Origin: JAKAVN01 sp963796565
GTDB taxonomy: Bacteria > Desulfobacterota > Binatia > Binatales > Binataceae
NCBI GenBank assembly: GCA_963796565.1
Contig: CAWCMA010000004.1
Location: 315,694-379,693 of the forward strand
DNA length: 64,000 bases
Reading direction: 5' to 3'
Below, in pieces: positions 28,137 to 37,094 of this stretch (position 1 is its first letter; each line of letters starts with the position of its first letter). Position numbers and translations under genes: made by a program. Under the pieces are notes generated by a model. That model was not told the DNA's origin, ran no database searches, and saw nothing but the letters and a program-made list of their open reading frames with translations.

Positions 28137-29093
28137 ATGAAGGTTGCATTCCTGTTTCCCGGGCAAGGGGCACAGCGGGTCGGGATGGGGGCCGAGCTGG
28201 CGCGCGAGTTCGCCGCCGCGCGCGAGGCTTTCGACGAGGCCGACGAGGCGCTGGGCTTCAAGCTCTCGAAGCTGTGCTTCGAAGGGCCGGAAGAGGATTT
28301 GCGTCTGACCGCCAACACGCAGCCCGCGACCCTGGCGACTTCAATCGCCGCGTTGCGCGCGTTTGAGGCCGAGTACGGCGTGAAGGCCGAGATTGCCGCC
28401 GGCCATAGCCTGGGCGAATACACCGCGCTGGTAGCGGCGGGAGCGCTGGAATTTGCGGCCGCGCTCGGCGCGGTGCGCGAGCGCGGCCGCCAGATGCAGC
28501 AGGCCTGCCCGCCGGGACAGGGCTCAATGGCGGCGTTGGTCGGTCTCGATCTCGCGGCAGTGCGCGAAGTCTGCGAGCAGGTCTCGCACGACGGCGAGTT
28601 GGCAGTGCCTGCGAACCTCAACGCTCCGGGCCAAATCGTAATCGCCGGGCATGCCGCGGCGGTCCGCCGCGCGATCGAAATCGCCAAGGAGCGCGGCGCC
28701 GGCATGTCGGTCGAGTTGAAAGTGAGCGCCCCGTTCCATTCGCCCCTGATGCAGCCGGCGAGGGTCGGGATGGAGCCAGTGATCGCGGCACTCAAAGTGC
28801 ACGCGCTGCGTTTCGGAGTGATCGCCAACGTAAACGCGGAAGCGAATCGCGACCCCGAACGCGTCAAGCCGCTGCTCTTGGAACAAATCACTTCGCCGGT
28901 GCGTTGGGAGGAATCGATGGCGCGGCTCGGCGCCTCAGGCGCCACCAGTGCGCTGGAATTCGGCGCGGGCCGCGTGCTGGCCGGTCTGATGCGGCGTATC
29001 AGCAAGGGCTTCAAGGTGCGGTCGGTGGAGGATCCGGCCTCGTTGAGAGCCGCCGGGCAGGCGCTTGCCGAAGAGGCGGCCGAGCGTGCTTGA
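28137..29093 (+). CDS. fabD: Malonyl-CoA:ACP transacylase
   Basis: Loads malonyl groups onto ACP for fatty acid elongation. 318 aa. N-terminal FLFPGQGAQRVGMG, the catalytic Ser in AGHSLGEYTAL (about residue 90), an Arg near RGRQMQ, and the catalytic His in SAPFHSPLM (about 201) are present. It lies 58 nt after plsX; fabH, normally between them, is absent. The 290 bp after the stop lack fabG and may carry a promoter for acpP. Confidence 0.96.
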   Translation: MKVAFLFPGQGAQRVGMGAELAREFAAAREAFDEADEALGFKLSKLCFEGPEEDLRLTANTQPATLATSIAALRAFEAEYGVKAEIAAGHSLGEYTALVAAGALEFAAALGAVRERGRQMQQACPPGQGSMAALVGLDLAAVREVCEQVSHDGELAVPANLNAPGQIVIAGHAAAVRRAIEIAKERGAGMSVELKVSAPFHSPLMQPARVGMEPVIAALKVHALRFGVIANVNAEANRDPERVKPLLLEQITSPVRWEESMARLGASGATSALEFGAGRVLAGLMRRISKGFKVRSVEDPASLRAAGQALAEEAAERA

Positions 29094-29384
29094 CGCGGCA
29101 GGGGCGGGAAGCGCGCGGGGGCGGGAAACGGGCGGCTCTGCGGCTCGCTGCGGTCCCCAATCGAGCGTTGTGCGTCGTCGTTTTCGAACTTGTCCCAACT
29201 TGCCTAGTCGCAGCTAACTCCCTAAGCTGCGCTGTAACGTTTGCTGGCCCGGGGGGATACGCCGCCCAGGCGCGTGCGAGCACGATCCGGCGCAGGCGGG
29301 AACCGAATCAACCGTAACTGAACTAATGTAACGAGCGCGGCACGCCACCCCCGGCGCAGGCCGGCAGGAGGAAATCAAACCACG

Positions 29385-29624
29385 ATGGCTGGAGAAGTCG
29401 AAACCAAAGTTCGCGAAATCATCAGCGAGCAGCTCGGCGTGTCCGCTGACGAAGTGACACCGGAAGCGTCATTTATCGAGGACCTCGGTGCTGATTCACT
29501 CGATATCGTCGAGCTGGTGATGGCGCTGGAGGAGGAGTACGGGATGGAGATCTCGGACGAAGACGCCGAGAAAATCCGCACCGTCAAGGACGTGGTCACC
29601 TACATCGAAGCGCACAAGGCCTGA
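29385..29624 (+). CDS. acpP: Acyl carrier protein
   Basis: 79 aa ACP. The phosphopantetheine attachment Ser is in EDLGADSLDIVELVM (about residue 38), in a four-helix acidic protein of standard size. A strong AGGAGG site precedes the ATG at 29385. It carries acyl intermediates made with FabD; no fabF follows. Confidence 0.97.
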   Translation: MAGEVETKVREIISEQLGVSADEVTPEASFIEDLGADSLDIVELVMALEEEYGMEISDEDAEKIRTVKDVVTYIEAHKA

Positions 29625-29804
29625 CCGTTCGCGACGCGCGTCCATCCTTCAGATCGATCTTGCAAACCTTGCAAACGGGGGCTCGATGCCACCCGGCGCA
29701 TGTCCGCCAGGGAATTCCGGCAGGCCCGGGGCGCATCCGCCGACCGCGCGCAAGCGCGCGCACCGCGGATGCGCCGGCCACGACTTGCGCGCTAGACTCA
29801 TGCC

Positions 29805-30341
29805 ATGAGGTGTCCGTTTTGCCGCCATCGCGGAAACCGCGTAGTCGACTCGCGACTTAGCGGTGACGGCGCGACGATCCGGCGGCGCCGAATGTGTTCG
29901 TCGTGCAAGCGGCGCTTCACTACTTACGAGCGGGTCGAAGAGTCCGCCCCGATGGTGGTCAAGAAGGACAACCGGCGCGAGCCGTTCGATCGCGCCAAAA
30001 TAGTCTCCGGACTCAAGAAGGCCTGCGAGAAGCGCCCGGTCTCGATGGAAACTATCGAACAGATTGCCGACCGGATCGAGGCCACCGTTGCCGAACAGGG
30101 CGGGCGCGAGGTTCCGAGTTCCGTCATCGGCGGCGCGATCATGAACGAACTGCATAGCGTCGACCAGGTCGCCTACGTGCGCTTCGCCTCGGTCTACCGC
30201 TCCTTCAAAGATATCGACGAATTCATGCACGAGCTGGAAGACCTGATCCGACTGCGCAAGGAAGCCGGCGCCACGCCGCCCGCTCCCGCGCGCGACAAGA
30301 AGGGCGAACACGCCTCCCGCAAAGGCGAGCCCGCTTCCTAA
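29805..30341 (+). CDS. nrdR: Transcriptional repressor NrdR
   Basis: Zinc and ATP-cone regulator of ribonucleotide reductase genes. 178 aa. N-terminal zinc ribbon (CPFC near residue 3 and CSSCKRRF near 31) and the ATP-cone with VVKKDNRREPFDRAKI follow. The C-terminal 25 residues (Pro/Lys/Glu-rich) extend beyond the usual ~150 aa. It is followed after 6 nt by ribD, a common neighbour. Confidence 0.95.
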   Translation: MRCPFCRHRGNRVVDSRLSGDGATIRRRRMCSSCKRRFTTYERVEESAPMVVKKDNRREPFDRAKIVSGLKKACEKRPVSMETIEQIADRIEATVAEQGGREVPSSVIGGAIMNELHSVDQVAYVRFASVYRSFKDIDEFMHELEDLIRLRKEAGATPPAPARDKKGEHASRKGEPAS

Positions 30342-30347
30342 GCCGCC

Positions 30348-31493
30348 GTGCCCGCCGCTCCGGCTTCATCCCCCGATCTGCGTTTCATGCGGAGAGCGCT
30401 CGCGCTCGCGCGCCGGATGCTCGGGCGTACCTCGCCCAACCCGGCGGTGGGATGCGTGATCGTGCGCGGCGGCCGAATCGTCGGCCAGGGCGCGACCGCC
30501 GCCGGCGGCCGTCCGCATGCCGAGGCGGTGGCGCTCGCCAGCGCTGGAGCAAGGGCGCGCGGTGCCACGGCCTACGTGTCGCTCGAGCCCTGCGCGCATC
30601 AGGGACGCACGGCGTCATGCGCGCGCGCGCTGGTGGAGGCGGGAGTCCGGCGGGTCGTGGCGGGATGCGTCGATCCGTACCCACCGGTGCGCGGGCGCGG
30701 ACTGGCGATCTTGCGCGCGGCCGGAGTCGAGGTCGCCAGCGGCGTGCTCGAGGACGAATGCCGCCGCCTGAACGCTGGCTTCATCACTCGCGTGACGCGC
30801 GGACGGCCGTTTGCGACGCTCAAGCTCGCGCTCTCGCTCGACGGGCGAATCGCTGCCGCCTCGGGCGATTCGCAATGGATAAGTTCGTCGGCCTCGCGCG
30901 CGCTGGTTCATCGCTGGCGCAACGAGGCCGACGCGGTGATGGTCGGCGCGGGGACCGTGGTGGTCGACAATCCGCGCCTGACCTGTCGAGTGGCGGGCGG
31001 GCGCGATCCGGTGCGAGTCATAATCGACGGGCGTTTGCGATGCCCGCCGCGCGCGCGGGTTTTCGTCGAGCGCTCGGCGGCGCCGGCCCTGCTGGTGACG
31101 ACCGTTGCGAACGTGGCCCGGGCGCGGCGGCGTTACGGCGGCGCGCGCGTCGAAGTCATGGGATGCCCGGTGCGCGCCCGTGCGCGCGGCAGTGAAATTG
31201 ACCTGCGCGCCCTGATGCGTGAGCTTGGTCGGCGCGGATGGTGCAACGTGCTGATCGAGGGCGGCGCGCACCTGGCCGGCTCGGCGCTCGGCGCGGGTAT
31301 CGTCGACCGGGTGGCGTTCTTCGTCGCGCCGATCGTGATCGGGACCGGGACTCCCGCCGTCGAGGGACTCGGCTTTGAACGCGTGCGCGACGCGATCGCG
31401 CTCGCCGGTCTGAGCGTGCGGCGGCTCGACGGCGACCTGTTGATGGAGGCCGATATCGCAACCCGGCGCCGCGCTCGGGCGCGGCAGGCCTGA
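30348..31493 (+). CDS. ribD: Riboflavin biosynthesis deaminase/reductase
   Basis: Bifunctional RibD of 381 aa. The N-terminal deaminase domain has zinc ligands in PHAEAVAL and LEPCAHQGRTASC. The C-terminal reductase domain shows FATLKLALSLDGRIAA, SQWISS, ADAVMVGAGTVVVDNPRLT and LIEGGAHLAGSAL. The GTG at 30348 lies 6 nt after nrdR. Riboflavin synthase (ribE), usually next, is missing. Confidence 0.95.
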   Translation: MPAAPASSPDLRFMRRALALARRMLGRTSPNPAVGCVIVRGGRIVGQGATAAGGRPHAEAVALASAGARARGATAYVSLEPCAHQGRTASCARALVEAGVRRVVAGCVDPYPPVRGRGLAILRAAGVEVASGVLEDECRRLNAGFITRVTRGRPFATLKLALSLDGRIAAASGDSQWISSSASRALVHRWRNEADAVMVGAGTVVVDNPRLTCRVAGGRDPVRVIIDGRLRCPPRARVFVERSAAPALLVTTVANVARARRRYGGARVEVMGCPVRARARGSEIDLRALMRELGRRGWCNVLIEGGAHLAGSALGAGIVDRVAFFVAPIVIGTGTPAVEGLGFERVRDAIALAGLSVRRLDGDLLMEADIATRRRARARQA

Positions 31494-31550
31494 GCCGGGC
31501 GCGCTGGTCAGCTTACCGGAGCGGTGATAACATTCGAATTGGAAGTTGCG

Positions 31551-32768
31551 ATGGTCAAGTCGTCCAAATCGCTAGAAGAAATTTTCAGCCGCATTCGCGC
31601 CGCCAAAATGGTCCTGATGGTGATGGAGGAGGGCGAGGACGCGGAGGGCGATCTCGTGATGGCTGGCGAGAAGGTGACGCCGGAGCACGTCAACTTCATG
31701 GCGCGTTATGCGTGCGGCGTGGTTTCGGTGGCGTTGCCCGAGCGGCGCATGCGCGAGATGGGAATCCCGCTGGTCGCCTCGCCCCAGAGCGAGCTTGCGG
31801 ATGAGCAGGCGGGCTCGCTGGTCGAGGCGCGCGAGGGCGTGACTACCGGGATTTCCGCGCATGATCGGGCCCGCACTATCCAGGTGCTGGCGTCCGACAA
31901 GAGCGGCCCGCAGGACATCGTGATGCCCGGTCACGTGCTGCCACTGATGGCGCTGAGCGGTGGCGTCATGATGCGCTTGGCGCGTGCCGAGGGCGCGGTC
32001 GACCTGATGCGGGCGGCCGGGATGCGGCCGTGCGGCGCGCTTTGCACGGTGCTGCGCGAGGACGGCGATGCCGCGCGCTTGTCCGAGTTGCGCGAGTTTG
32101 CCAAGACTCACGACCTCCCGGTTCTGTTCGTCAAGGACCTGGTTTCTTATCGCCTGACCAATGAATTGCTGGTACAGCGCGTCGCCGACGTCGACTTTCC
32201 GATCGAGTCCGGAGAGCTCAAGGCCGTGGTCTTCCGCAGCACGGTCGACGGCCGCGAGCACCTGGCGCTGGTCAAGGGCAACGTCGGCGGCGGGCGTCCC
32301 GCCCTGGTGCGGCTCCATTCGCAGTGCCTGACCGGCGATGTGTTCGGCTCACAGCGCTGCGACTGCGGCGAGCAATTGGCCGAATCGATCGAGCGAATCC
32401 TGGCCGCCGAGGCCGGCGTGATTATCTACCTGCACCAGGAAGGGCGCGGAATCGGGCTGGCGAACAAAATCAAGGCCTACGCGTTGCAGGACCAGGGTCT
32501 CGATACGGTCGAGGCCAATTTGCAGCTTGGATTCAAGGAGGATTTGCGCGACTACGGAATCGGCGCCCAGATCCTGCGCGACCTTGGCGTCGGCGAGGCC
32601 AGGTTGCTGACCAACAATCCGCACAAGATCGAGAGCCTGCAAAACTACGGCGTGCGCGTCAGCCGCGTGCCGCTCGAAATCGCGCCGCACCTGGGGAATA
32701 TCGATTACTTGCGCACCAAGAAGGAGAAGCTTGGCCATCTCTTCTCCAGGCTCAAGGTCATCACGTAG
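31551..32768 (+). CDS. ribBA: RibBA: GTP cyclohydrolase II with degenerate DHBP-synthase domain
   Basis: 405 aa two-domain protein. The C-terminal GTP cyclohydrolase II half is intact: HSQCLTGDVFGSQRCDCGEQL holds the three zinc Cys, then HQEGRGIGLANKIKAYALQD and LLTNNPHKI. The N-terminal DHBP synthase half keeps the fold (EGVTTGISAHDRA, PGHVLPL) but the REnEGD metal motif reads EDAEGD, the GHTE His is Arg (LARAEGAVDL), and the CE of the LCE motif is CT. By alignment from memory to E. coli RibB, Glu26, His153 and Glu174 are changed, so this half is probably inactive. Start at ATG 31551; GTG 31524 is possible. Confidence 0.9.
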   Translation: MVKSSKSLEEIFSRIRAAKMVLMVMEEGEDAEGDLVMAGEKVTPEHVNFMARYACGVVSVALPERRMREMGIPLVASPQSELADEQAGSLVEAREGVTTGISAHDRARTIQVLASDKSGPQDIVMPGHVLPLMALSGGVMMRLARAEGAVDLMRAAGMRPCGALCTVLREDGDAARLSELREFAKTHDLPVLFVKDLVSYRLTNELLVQRVADVDFPIESGELKAVVFRSTVDGREHLALVKGNVGGGRPALVRLHSQCLTGDVFGSQRCDCGEQLAESIERILAAEAGVIIYLHQEGRGIGLANKIKAYALQDQGLDTVEANLQLGFKEDLRDYGIGAQILRDLGVGEARLLTNNPHKIESLQNYGVRVSRVPLEIAPHLGNIDYLRTKKEKLGHLFSRLKVIT

Positions 32769-32842
32769 GTTGCGCCGCGGCCGCCCCAAGTGCGGCCCGC
32801 GCGACAGGCGTGACTATCCAAACGGGCGGCGGTTTCAAACCC

Positions 32843-33304
32843 ATGGGACTGAGACATCTGGGGCGAGAGCTCGCGCTCAAGGCGCTCTATCAAATAGATA
32901 TTCGCGGCGGCGCCTCGCGTGAAGACCTCGCACTGCTGTTCGAGGGATTCCACGCCGACGACCGCGCGCGCAAGTTCGCGGTCGAGCTGGTCGAGGGGGT
33001 GGAACGCGAGCAAACGGCGCTCGACAAGCATCTGGCGGCCGCGCTGGAGCATTGGACCATCGGGCGGCTTTCGCGGGTCGACCACAATATTCTGCGCATC
33101 GGGCTCTACGAGCTATTATGGATGAACGAGATTCCCGCGCGCGTTACGATCGACGAAGCAATCGAGCTGGCCAAGGCTTACGGCGATCAGGACTCGGGAC
33201 GTTTCGTCAACGGGGTGCTGGATGAGCTTGCGGGGCGGCTGGAACTCAAGCAAAAGGGTGAGGAGCGTGGTGTTGGCGAGCGAGGCTTTGACAAAGGGAA
33301 CTAG
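32843..33304 (+). CDS. nusB: Transcription antitermination factor NusB
   Basis: 153 aa RNA-binding protein of rRNA antitermination. LGRELALKALYQIDI at the N-terminus and the C-terminal IARVTIDEAIELAKAYGDQDSGRFVNGVLDEL-like block are diagnostic (here PARVTIDEA). The ATG at 32843 is chosen; a GTG at 32810 would add 11 non-conserved residues. ribH, usually just upstream, is absent. The C-terminal tail overlaps the start of lptE. Confidence 0.94.
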   Translation: MGLRHLGRELALKALYQIDIRGGASREDLALLFEGFHADDRARKFAVELVEGVEREQTALDKHLAAALEHWTIGRLSRVDHNILRIGLYELLWMNEIPARVTIDEAIELAKAYGDQDSGRFVNGVLDELAGRLELKQKGEERGVGERGFDKGN

Positions 33305-33884
33305 CGCGTGGTTCACGACGATGCTGAGCGCGCTGCTGCTGCTGGCGGGCTGCGGCTACCAGTTCGCCTCCGCCGGCGCCGGCCTGCCGCAGGACGCCAA
33401 GACGATTTACGTCTCGCGCTTCAGCAACACCTCGCGCTTCACCGGCTACAACGACCAGTTCATGCGTTATCTCAAGGATGAGATCGCCGAGCATAAACGC
33501 CTGCAACTGGTTGACGAGCCTTCGCAGGCCGACCTCGTGCTGAGCGGCCAGATCCTGCGCGTCGACACCGCGCCGGTGGGCTTCAATAGCGTCTCCGAAG
33601 CCAGCATGTATCAACAGTTCATGGTGGTGCGCGCCCAGCTTGAAGACCGTCACACCGACAAGGTGCTGTGGGCCAACGTCCTCAATAGCATGGACCAGTT
33701 CCCGACCGTCTCCTCGACCGTCGTCACCACCTCGCCGGAATTCCTCCAGCAGAACCTGCGCTCGCAGGACATCGCCAACCTGCCCGACATCCAGGTCGCA
33801 CAGACCCAGCAAGCCGCCTCGAGCACTCAGATGATGACGAAGATGGCGCAAAATATTTATTCCGCGATGTCCGAGGGCTTCTAG
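33270..33884 (+). CDS. lptE: LPS-assembly lipoprotein LptE
   Basis: Outer membrane lipoprotein that plugs LptD. About 204 aa. The signal peptide ends LLLLAGCGYQF with lipidated Cys, and the GYQF start of the mature protein is typical of LptE/RlpB. The segment PQDAKTIYVSRFSNTSRFTG and the ADLVLSGQIL strand match the family. GAGGAG at 33260-33265 could serve GTG 33267, GTG 33270 or TTG 33273; all overlap the nusB end. Confidence 0.86.
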   Translation: MLASEALTKGTSAWFTTMLSALLLLAGCGYQFASAGAGLPQDAKTIYVSRFSNTSRFTGYNDQFMRYLKDEIAEHKRLQLVDEPSQADLVLSGQILRVDTAPVGFNSVSEASMYQQFMVVRAQLEDRHTDKVLWANVLNSMDQFPTVSSTVVTTSPEFLQQNLRSQDIANLPDIQVAQTQQAASSTQMMTKMAQNIYSAMSEGF

Positions 33885-33947
33885 CCCCGCGCGCGCCGGA
33901 ATAACCCGTCCGGATAACCGTGCGTGGCGTGAGGAGGGAGGCGGGGA

Positions 33948-35027
33948 ATGGCGGTTGAGACGGCGCTTTCCATTCTTCGCGCGGGCGAGCGCGCGACGCT
34001 TCCCCGGGCGATCGTAATCAGCGGCGCGCACGCATTTTTGCGCGAGTACGTCTTCGACACCGTGCGACGCCGGATGCTGCGGCAGGGGATGAAGTATCGC
34101 GGCTTCCAGGTGGGCGGCGCGGAGGGCTTCGACGCCGTGCTCGCCGAGTTGCGCGAAGCCGACCTGTTTGCACCGGTGCGGGTCGTCGGATGCCGCGTGC
34201 TGCGCTCGCATCGCGGTGGTGGAGAGCAGAGCGACGACGACGACGGCGCGTCCTCCAGCGGCTCGCGTTCCGGCGCGGGCGGCGGTGAAGCGGCGCTCGC
34301 CGAGGCGCTCGAGACGATGCGCGGTCCGGGGGCGCTAATTATCGTCTACGAGCGCGACGCAGCGCCAGCCAAAATCCGCCGCGCGGTAGAGCAGGGCGGC
34401 CTGGCGATAAACTGCCCGCGCCCGTACGACAACCAGCTCGCGCAATTCGCCGAGGCCTTCGCCCGCGCGCAGGATTTGCGCCTCGGCCCCGGCGTCGTCG
34501 AACTGCTGATCTCGCGCCACGCCGGCGATCTCGCCGCTATCGCCAACACTCTCTCCAAGGCCGCGATCCTTCTTGAACCCAGCGCCACGCTCAGCCCGGG
34601 CGACCTTGGCGAACCGGCAGCGGCCAAAATACCCGACCTGTTCGAACTGGCCGAGGCGCTCTCCAAGGGGCGTGCTGCGGCGGCGCTTGCGGTGCTGGGG
34701 CGCGCGATCGCCGCGGGGCGCGATCCGTTCGAATTGCTGGCGGTCGAGATAGCTCCGGTGATGCGGCGGATGATGCTGGCGGCGTCGCTGGCGGCCCACA
34801 AGCAGAGCACGCCGCAAATTGCCGCGGCGCTCGGAATGTCGCCGTCAAGCCCGCTCGCGACGCGCGCGATCGAGGGCGCGCGCCGCTTCGGGATCGCGCG
34901 CCTTGCCGAAGCCTATCGGCGGGTCTCGCAGCTCGACGCTGACTTTAAGAACGGGCGGATCAAGGAGCGCGAAGAGGCTCTGGCCGGGATGCTGCTCGAG
35001 CTGATGTCGCCGCAGACCCGTGCCTGA
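33948..35027 (+). CDS. holA: DNA polymerase III delta subunit
   Basis: Clamp-loader delta subunit, 359 aa. N-terminal AAA-like domain (IVISGAHAFLREYVFD, then FAPVRVVGCRVLR), followed by helical domains with RHAGDLAAIANTLSKAAIL and KIPDLFELAEALSKGRAAAALAVLGRAI. A Gly/Ser/Asp-rich insert lies near residues 90-107. The order lptE-holA-rpsT is common in Gram-negative genomes. The ATG follows a GGAGG-type site. Confidence 0.92.
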   Translation: MAVETALSILRAGERATLPRAIVISGAHAFLREYVFDTVRRRMLRQGMKYRGFQVGGAEGFDAVLAELREADLFAPVRVVGCRVLRSHRGGGEQSDDDDGASSSGSRSGAGGGEAALAEALETMRGPGALIIVYERDAAPAKIRRAVEQGGLAINCPRPYDNQLAQFAEAFARAQDLRLGPGVVELLISRHAGDLAAIANTLSKAAILLEPSATLSPGDLGEPAAAKIPDLFELAEALSKGRAAAALAVLGRAIAAGRDPFELLAVEIAPVMRRMMLAASLAAHKQSTPQIAAALGMSPSSPLATRAIEGARRFGIARLAEAYRRVSQLDADFKNGRIKEREEALAGMLLELMSPQTRA

Positions 35028-35028
35028 G

Positions 35029-35070
35029 CGGCAGGCGGGCGCGATCAGTCGGAGGCTCGAGCGCCTGCCG
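35029..35070 (+). terminator. Candidate stem-loop after holA
   Basis: CGGCAGGCG at 35029-35037 pairs perfectly with CGCCTGCCG at 35062-35070 just after the holA stop. The loop is 24 nt and there is no T-tract, so termination, if it occurs here, would not be a classical Rho-independent event. Confidence 0.4.
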
Positions 35071-35089
35071 AGGAAGTGACGGTTAGAAA

Positions 35090-35118
35090 TCTCGCGGGAG
35101 ACGTTTCCCCCCGTGAGA
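35090..35118 (-). terminator. Rho-independent terminator of rpsT
   Basis: On the minus strand a 9-bp stem (TCTCACGGG with CCCGCGAGA, one G-T wobble) encloses an 11-nt loop and is followed by TTTCT. It sits 6 nt downstream of the rpsT stop. Confidence 0.6.
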
Positions 35119-35123
35119 GACGT

Positions 35124-35411
35124 TCAGGATTTGGCGGCGGCCTGCTTGCGATGCAACGCGCGGGAGAGCCGTGCGACCTTGCGCGCCGCGGTGTTGCGAT
35201 GAAGCGCGCCCTTGCCGGCGGCCTTATAAAGCACGCGGGTCGCCTGGCGCAACTCCTGCTGGGCACCACCGGGGTCGGCACCCTCGATTGCCTGTATGGC
35301 TTGCTTGACCGCGGTATGCACGCGGGTCTTTATCGCACGATTGCGATCGCGCCGCTTGAGGCTCTGGCGATGGCGCTTCTCTGCTGATGGATGAACTGGA
35401 ATATGCGGCAT
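35124..35411 (-). CDS. rpsT: 30S ribosomal protein S20
   Basis: 95 aa, highly basic and helical. SAEKRHRQSLKRRDRNRAIKTRVHTAVK matches the S20 N-terminal signature, and KGALHRNTAARKVARLSRAL is the conserved C-terminal block. The N-terminus MPHIPVHP is slightly longer than usual (most start MANxxSA). It is convergent with holA and has its own terminator. Confidence 0.96.
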   Translation of the reverse strand: MPHIPVHPSAEKRHRQSLKRRDRNRAIKTRVHTAVKQAIQAIEGADPGGAQQELRQATRVLYKAAGKGALHRNTAARKVARLSRALHRKQAAAKS

Positions 35412-35593
35412 AACCAGTATTAGCTAACAGTGCCTGCGCGTCAGGTCAATATGCCGCGGGATCCCCTCTGACCTCCTTCCGTGATTTGGGGGAAGAATGA
35501 GGCCGCGCCGAGCGACGAAGCGCTGGATACTTTCCTCTGCGGCGCTTCTTCGTCCTGATCCTTTCCTGCGAACGCTTCCCTCACGCGACACGG

Positions 35594-36406
35594 TCAGCGG
35601 CTCTCGTCGTTGCCAAGCGTCCGCTTGGCCTCCTGCCAGAGGTCTTCGATTTGCTGCGGGTCAAGCTTGGCGAGTTCGAGTTTGCGTTCGGTCGCGGCGC
35701 GCTCGACCTGCTTGAAGCGCTCGATGAACTTCTCACAGGCGCGGCGCAGCGTCGTCTCCGCGTCATGGCCCACGAAACGCGGGGCGTTGGCCAGCGCGAG
35801 CATCGCGTCGCCCATCTCCTCGGCCGCATGGTCGCGATCGCCGTGCGTCAGCGCCGCGCGCGCCTCCGCGATTTCTTCACTGACCTTGTCGAGCACCGCC
35901 GCCGCCTCCGGCCAGTCCATCCCGGCGCTGCGCGCCCGCTCGCCGAGTTTCTGCGCCCGCGTCAGCGCCGGCAGCGCGCGCGCTATGCCGTCGACCGCCG
36001 AAGTTGCAGCCGCCGGCGCGCGCTCCTGTTGCTTGAGCTTGTCCCAGTTTTGGACGACTTCGGCCGAGGTTTCCGCCGCGACGCCGGCATAGACGTGGGG
36101 ATGGCGCCGCACTAGCTTTTCACGCGCCCGCCGCAGCATCCCAGCGACCTCCACGCCGCGTTGCTCTTCGACGATATTCGCCGCGAACAGCACCTGCACG
36201 ATCAGGTCGCCGAGTTCGTCGTCGATCTCACGATCGCCACCGTGCTCGATCGCATCGGCGGCTTCGTACGCTTCCTCCACCAGGTGGCGGGCGGAGGCCG
36301 GGAGGGCCTGCTCGCGGTCCCACGGGCATCGCTGCCGCAGTTCGCGAACCACCTCGAGCAGGGCAAGAAATTCCTCTGCCGCGCCACGCGTCGCCGCTTC
36401 ATCCAT
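35594..36406 (-). CDS. mazG: Nucleoside triphosphate pyrophosphohydrolase MazG
   Basis: House-cleaning NTP pyrophosphatase, 270 aa with two MazG domains. CPWDREQALPASARHLVEEAYEAADAIE and DDELGDLIVQVLFAANIVEE carry the EExxE12-28ExxD magnesium motif of domain 1; EEIAEARAALTHGDRDHAAEEMGDAMLALANAPRF carries that of domain 2. The end DLWQEAKRTLG is the common C-terminal motif. Confidence 0.95.
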   Translation of the reverse strand: MDEAATRGAAEEFLALLEVVRELRQRCPWDREQALPASARHLVEEAYEAADAIEHGGDREIDDELGDLIVQVLFAANIVEEQRGVEVAGMLRRAREKLVRRHPHVYAGVAAETSAEVVQNWDKLKQQERAPAAATSAVDGIARALPALTRAQKLGERARSAGMDWPEAAAVLDKVSEEIAEARAALTHGDRDHAAEEMGDAMLALANAPRFVGHDAETTLRRACEKFIERFKQVERAATERKLELAKLDPQQIEDLWQEAKRTLGNDESR

Positions 36407-36482
36407 GACTAAAACTCGCCCACGCGGCCGCCATCATCTGTTTCGTCACTGCGTTGTCAGGCCGTACAAGACCGCAACTCTG

Positions 36483-36980
36483 TTACTGCCGAACCCACTC
36501 CTCGTTTATGGTCACTGCAGTCGAGCCAATGCCGATGGCCTTTACGATCTGGCCCTTGTTTCCAACTGCAATCGCTTCCGCGTGAGTCGCTGTCTCACAA
36601 TCGCCAGCAGACGCAACAGGAACTATTGTCACCGAAACCGTGCCGGTTCCGTCGGAACGGAGCTTATAGGTACCTGTCGCTGTATATTGGCAGACCTTTC
36701 CATTGAAGTTTTCGGTTTCGACACCGCTAAGCCTCCCAAAACAGTTGGAGGTATACTGGCCGACGCCCGCGAAGTAACCCTGACTATTCACCAAAATTCC
36801 CGAAAAGCTGATACTATAGCGCCCACAAATACCGAACGTATTTGAGGTTTCGTCTGCTCTAGGTTGCGCCAGGGTCGTAGTGGAACCTGCGACTATCAGG
36901 CCCGCAGAGACGGCGAGGACGGCGCGGAGTACCAGTGAGCGCATACGATGCATTCGTGCAAAACGCGAGATCAGTTTCAT
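36483..36980 (-). CDS. Secreted protein of unknown function
   Basis: 165 aa from the ATG at 36980, which has a strong AAGGAG site (the ATG at 37025 lacks one). A signal peptide with a basic N-terminus and hydrophobic core (VLRAVLAVSAGLIVAGSTTTLAQ) suggests export. The mature domain has four Cys (GICGRY, SNCFGR, VCQYT, GDCET) and alternating beta strands, so a small disulfide-stabilised beta domain is likely. GC content is lower than its neighbours. Family not recognised. Confidence 0.72.
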   Translation of the reverse strand: MKLISRFARMHRMRSLVLRAVLAVSAGLIVAGSTTTLAQPRADETSNTFGICGRYSISFSGILVNSQGYFAGVGQYTSNCFGRLSGVETENFNGKVCQYTATGTYKLRSDGTGTVSVTIVPVASAGDCETATHAEAIAVGNKGQIVKAIGIGSTAVTINEEWVRQ

Positions 36981-37094
36981 GAGACTCCTTACCGGGAATT
37001 TCCTTTTTTGACTTTTCAATTTCAACGATTTCGATAGATGAAACGGCTTTCCTCGGCACTTGGTCCTTTCGAATTCCTGGCGGAGTGCCGCTTC

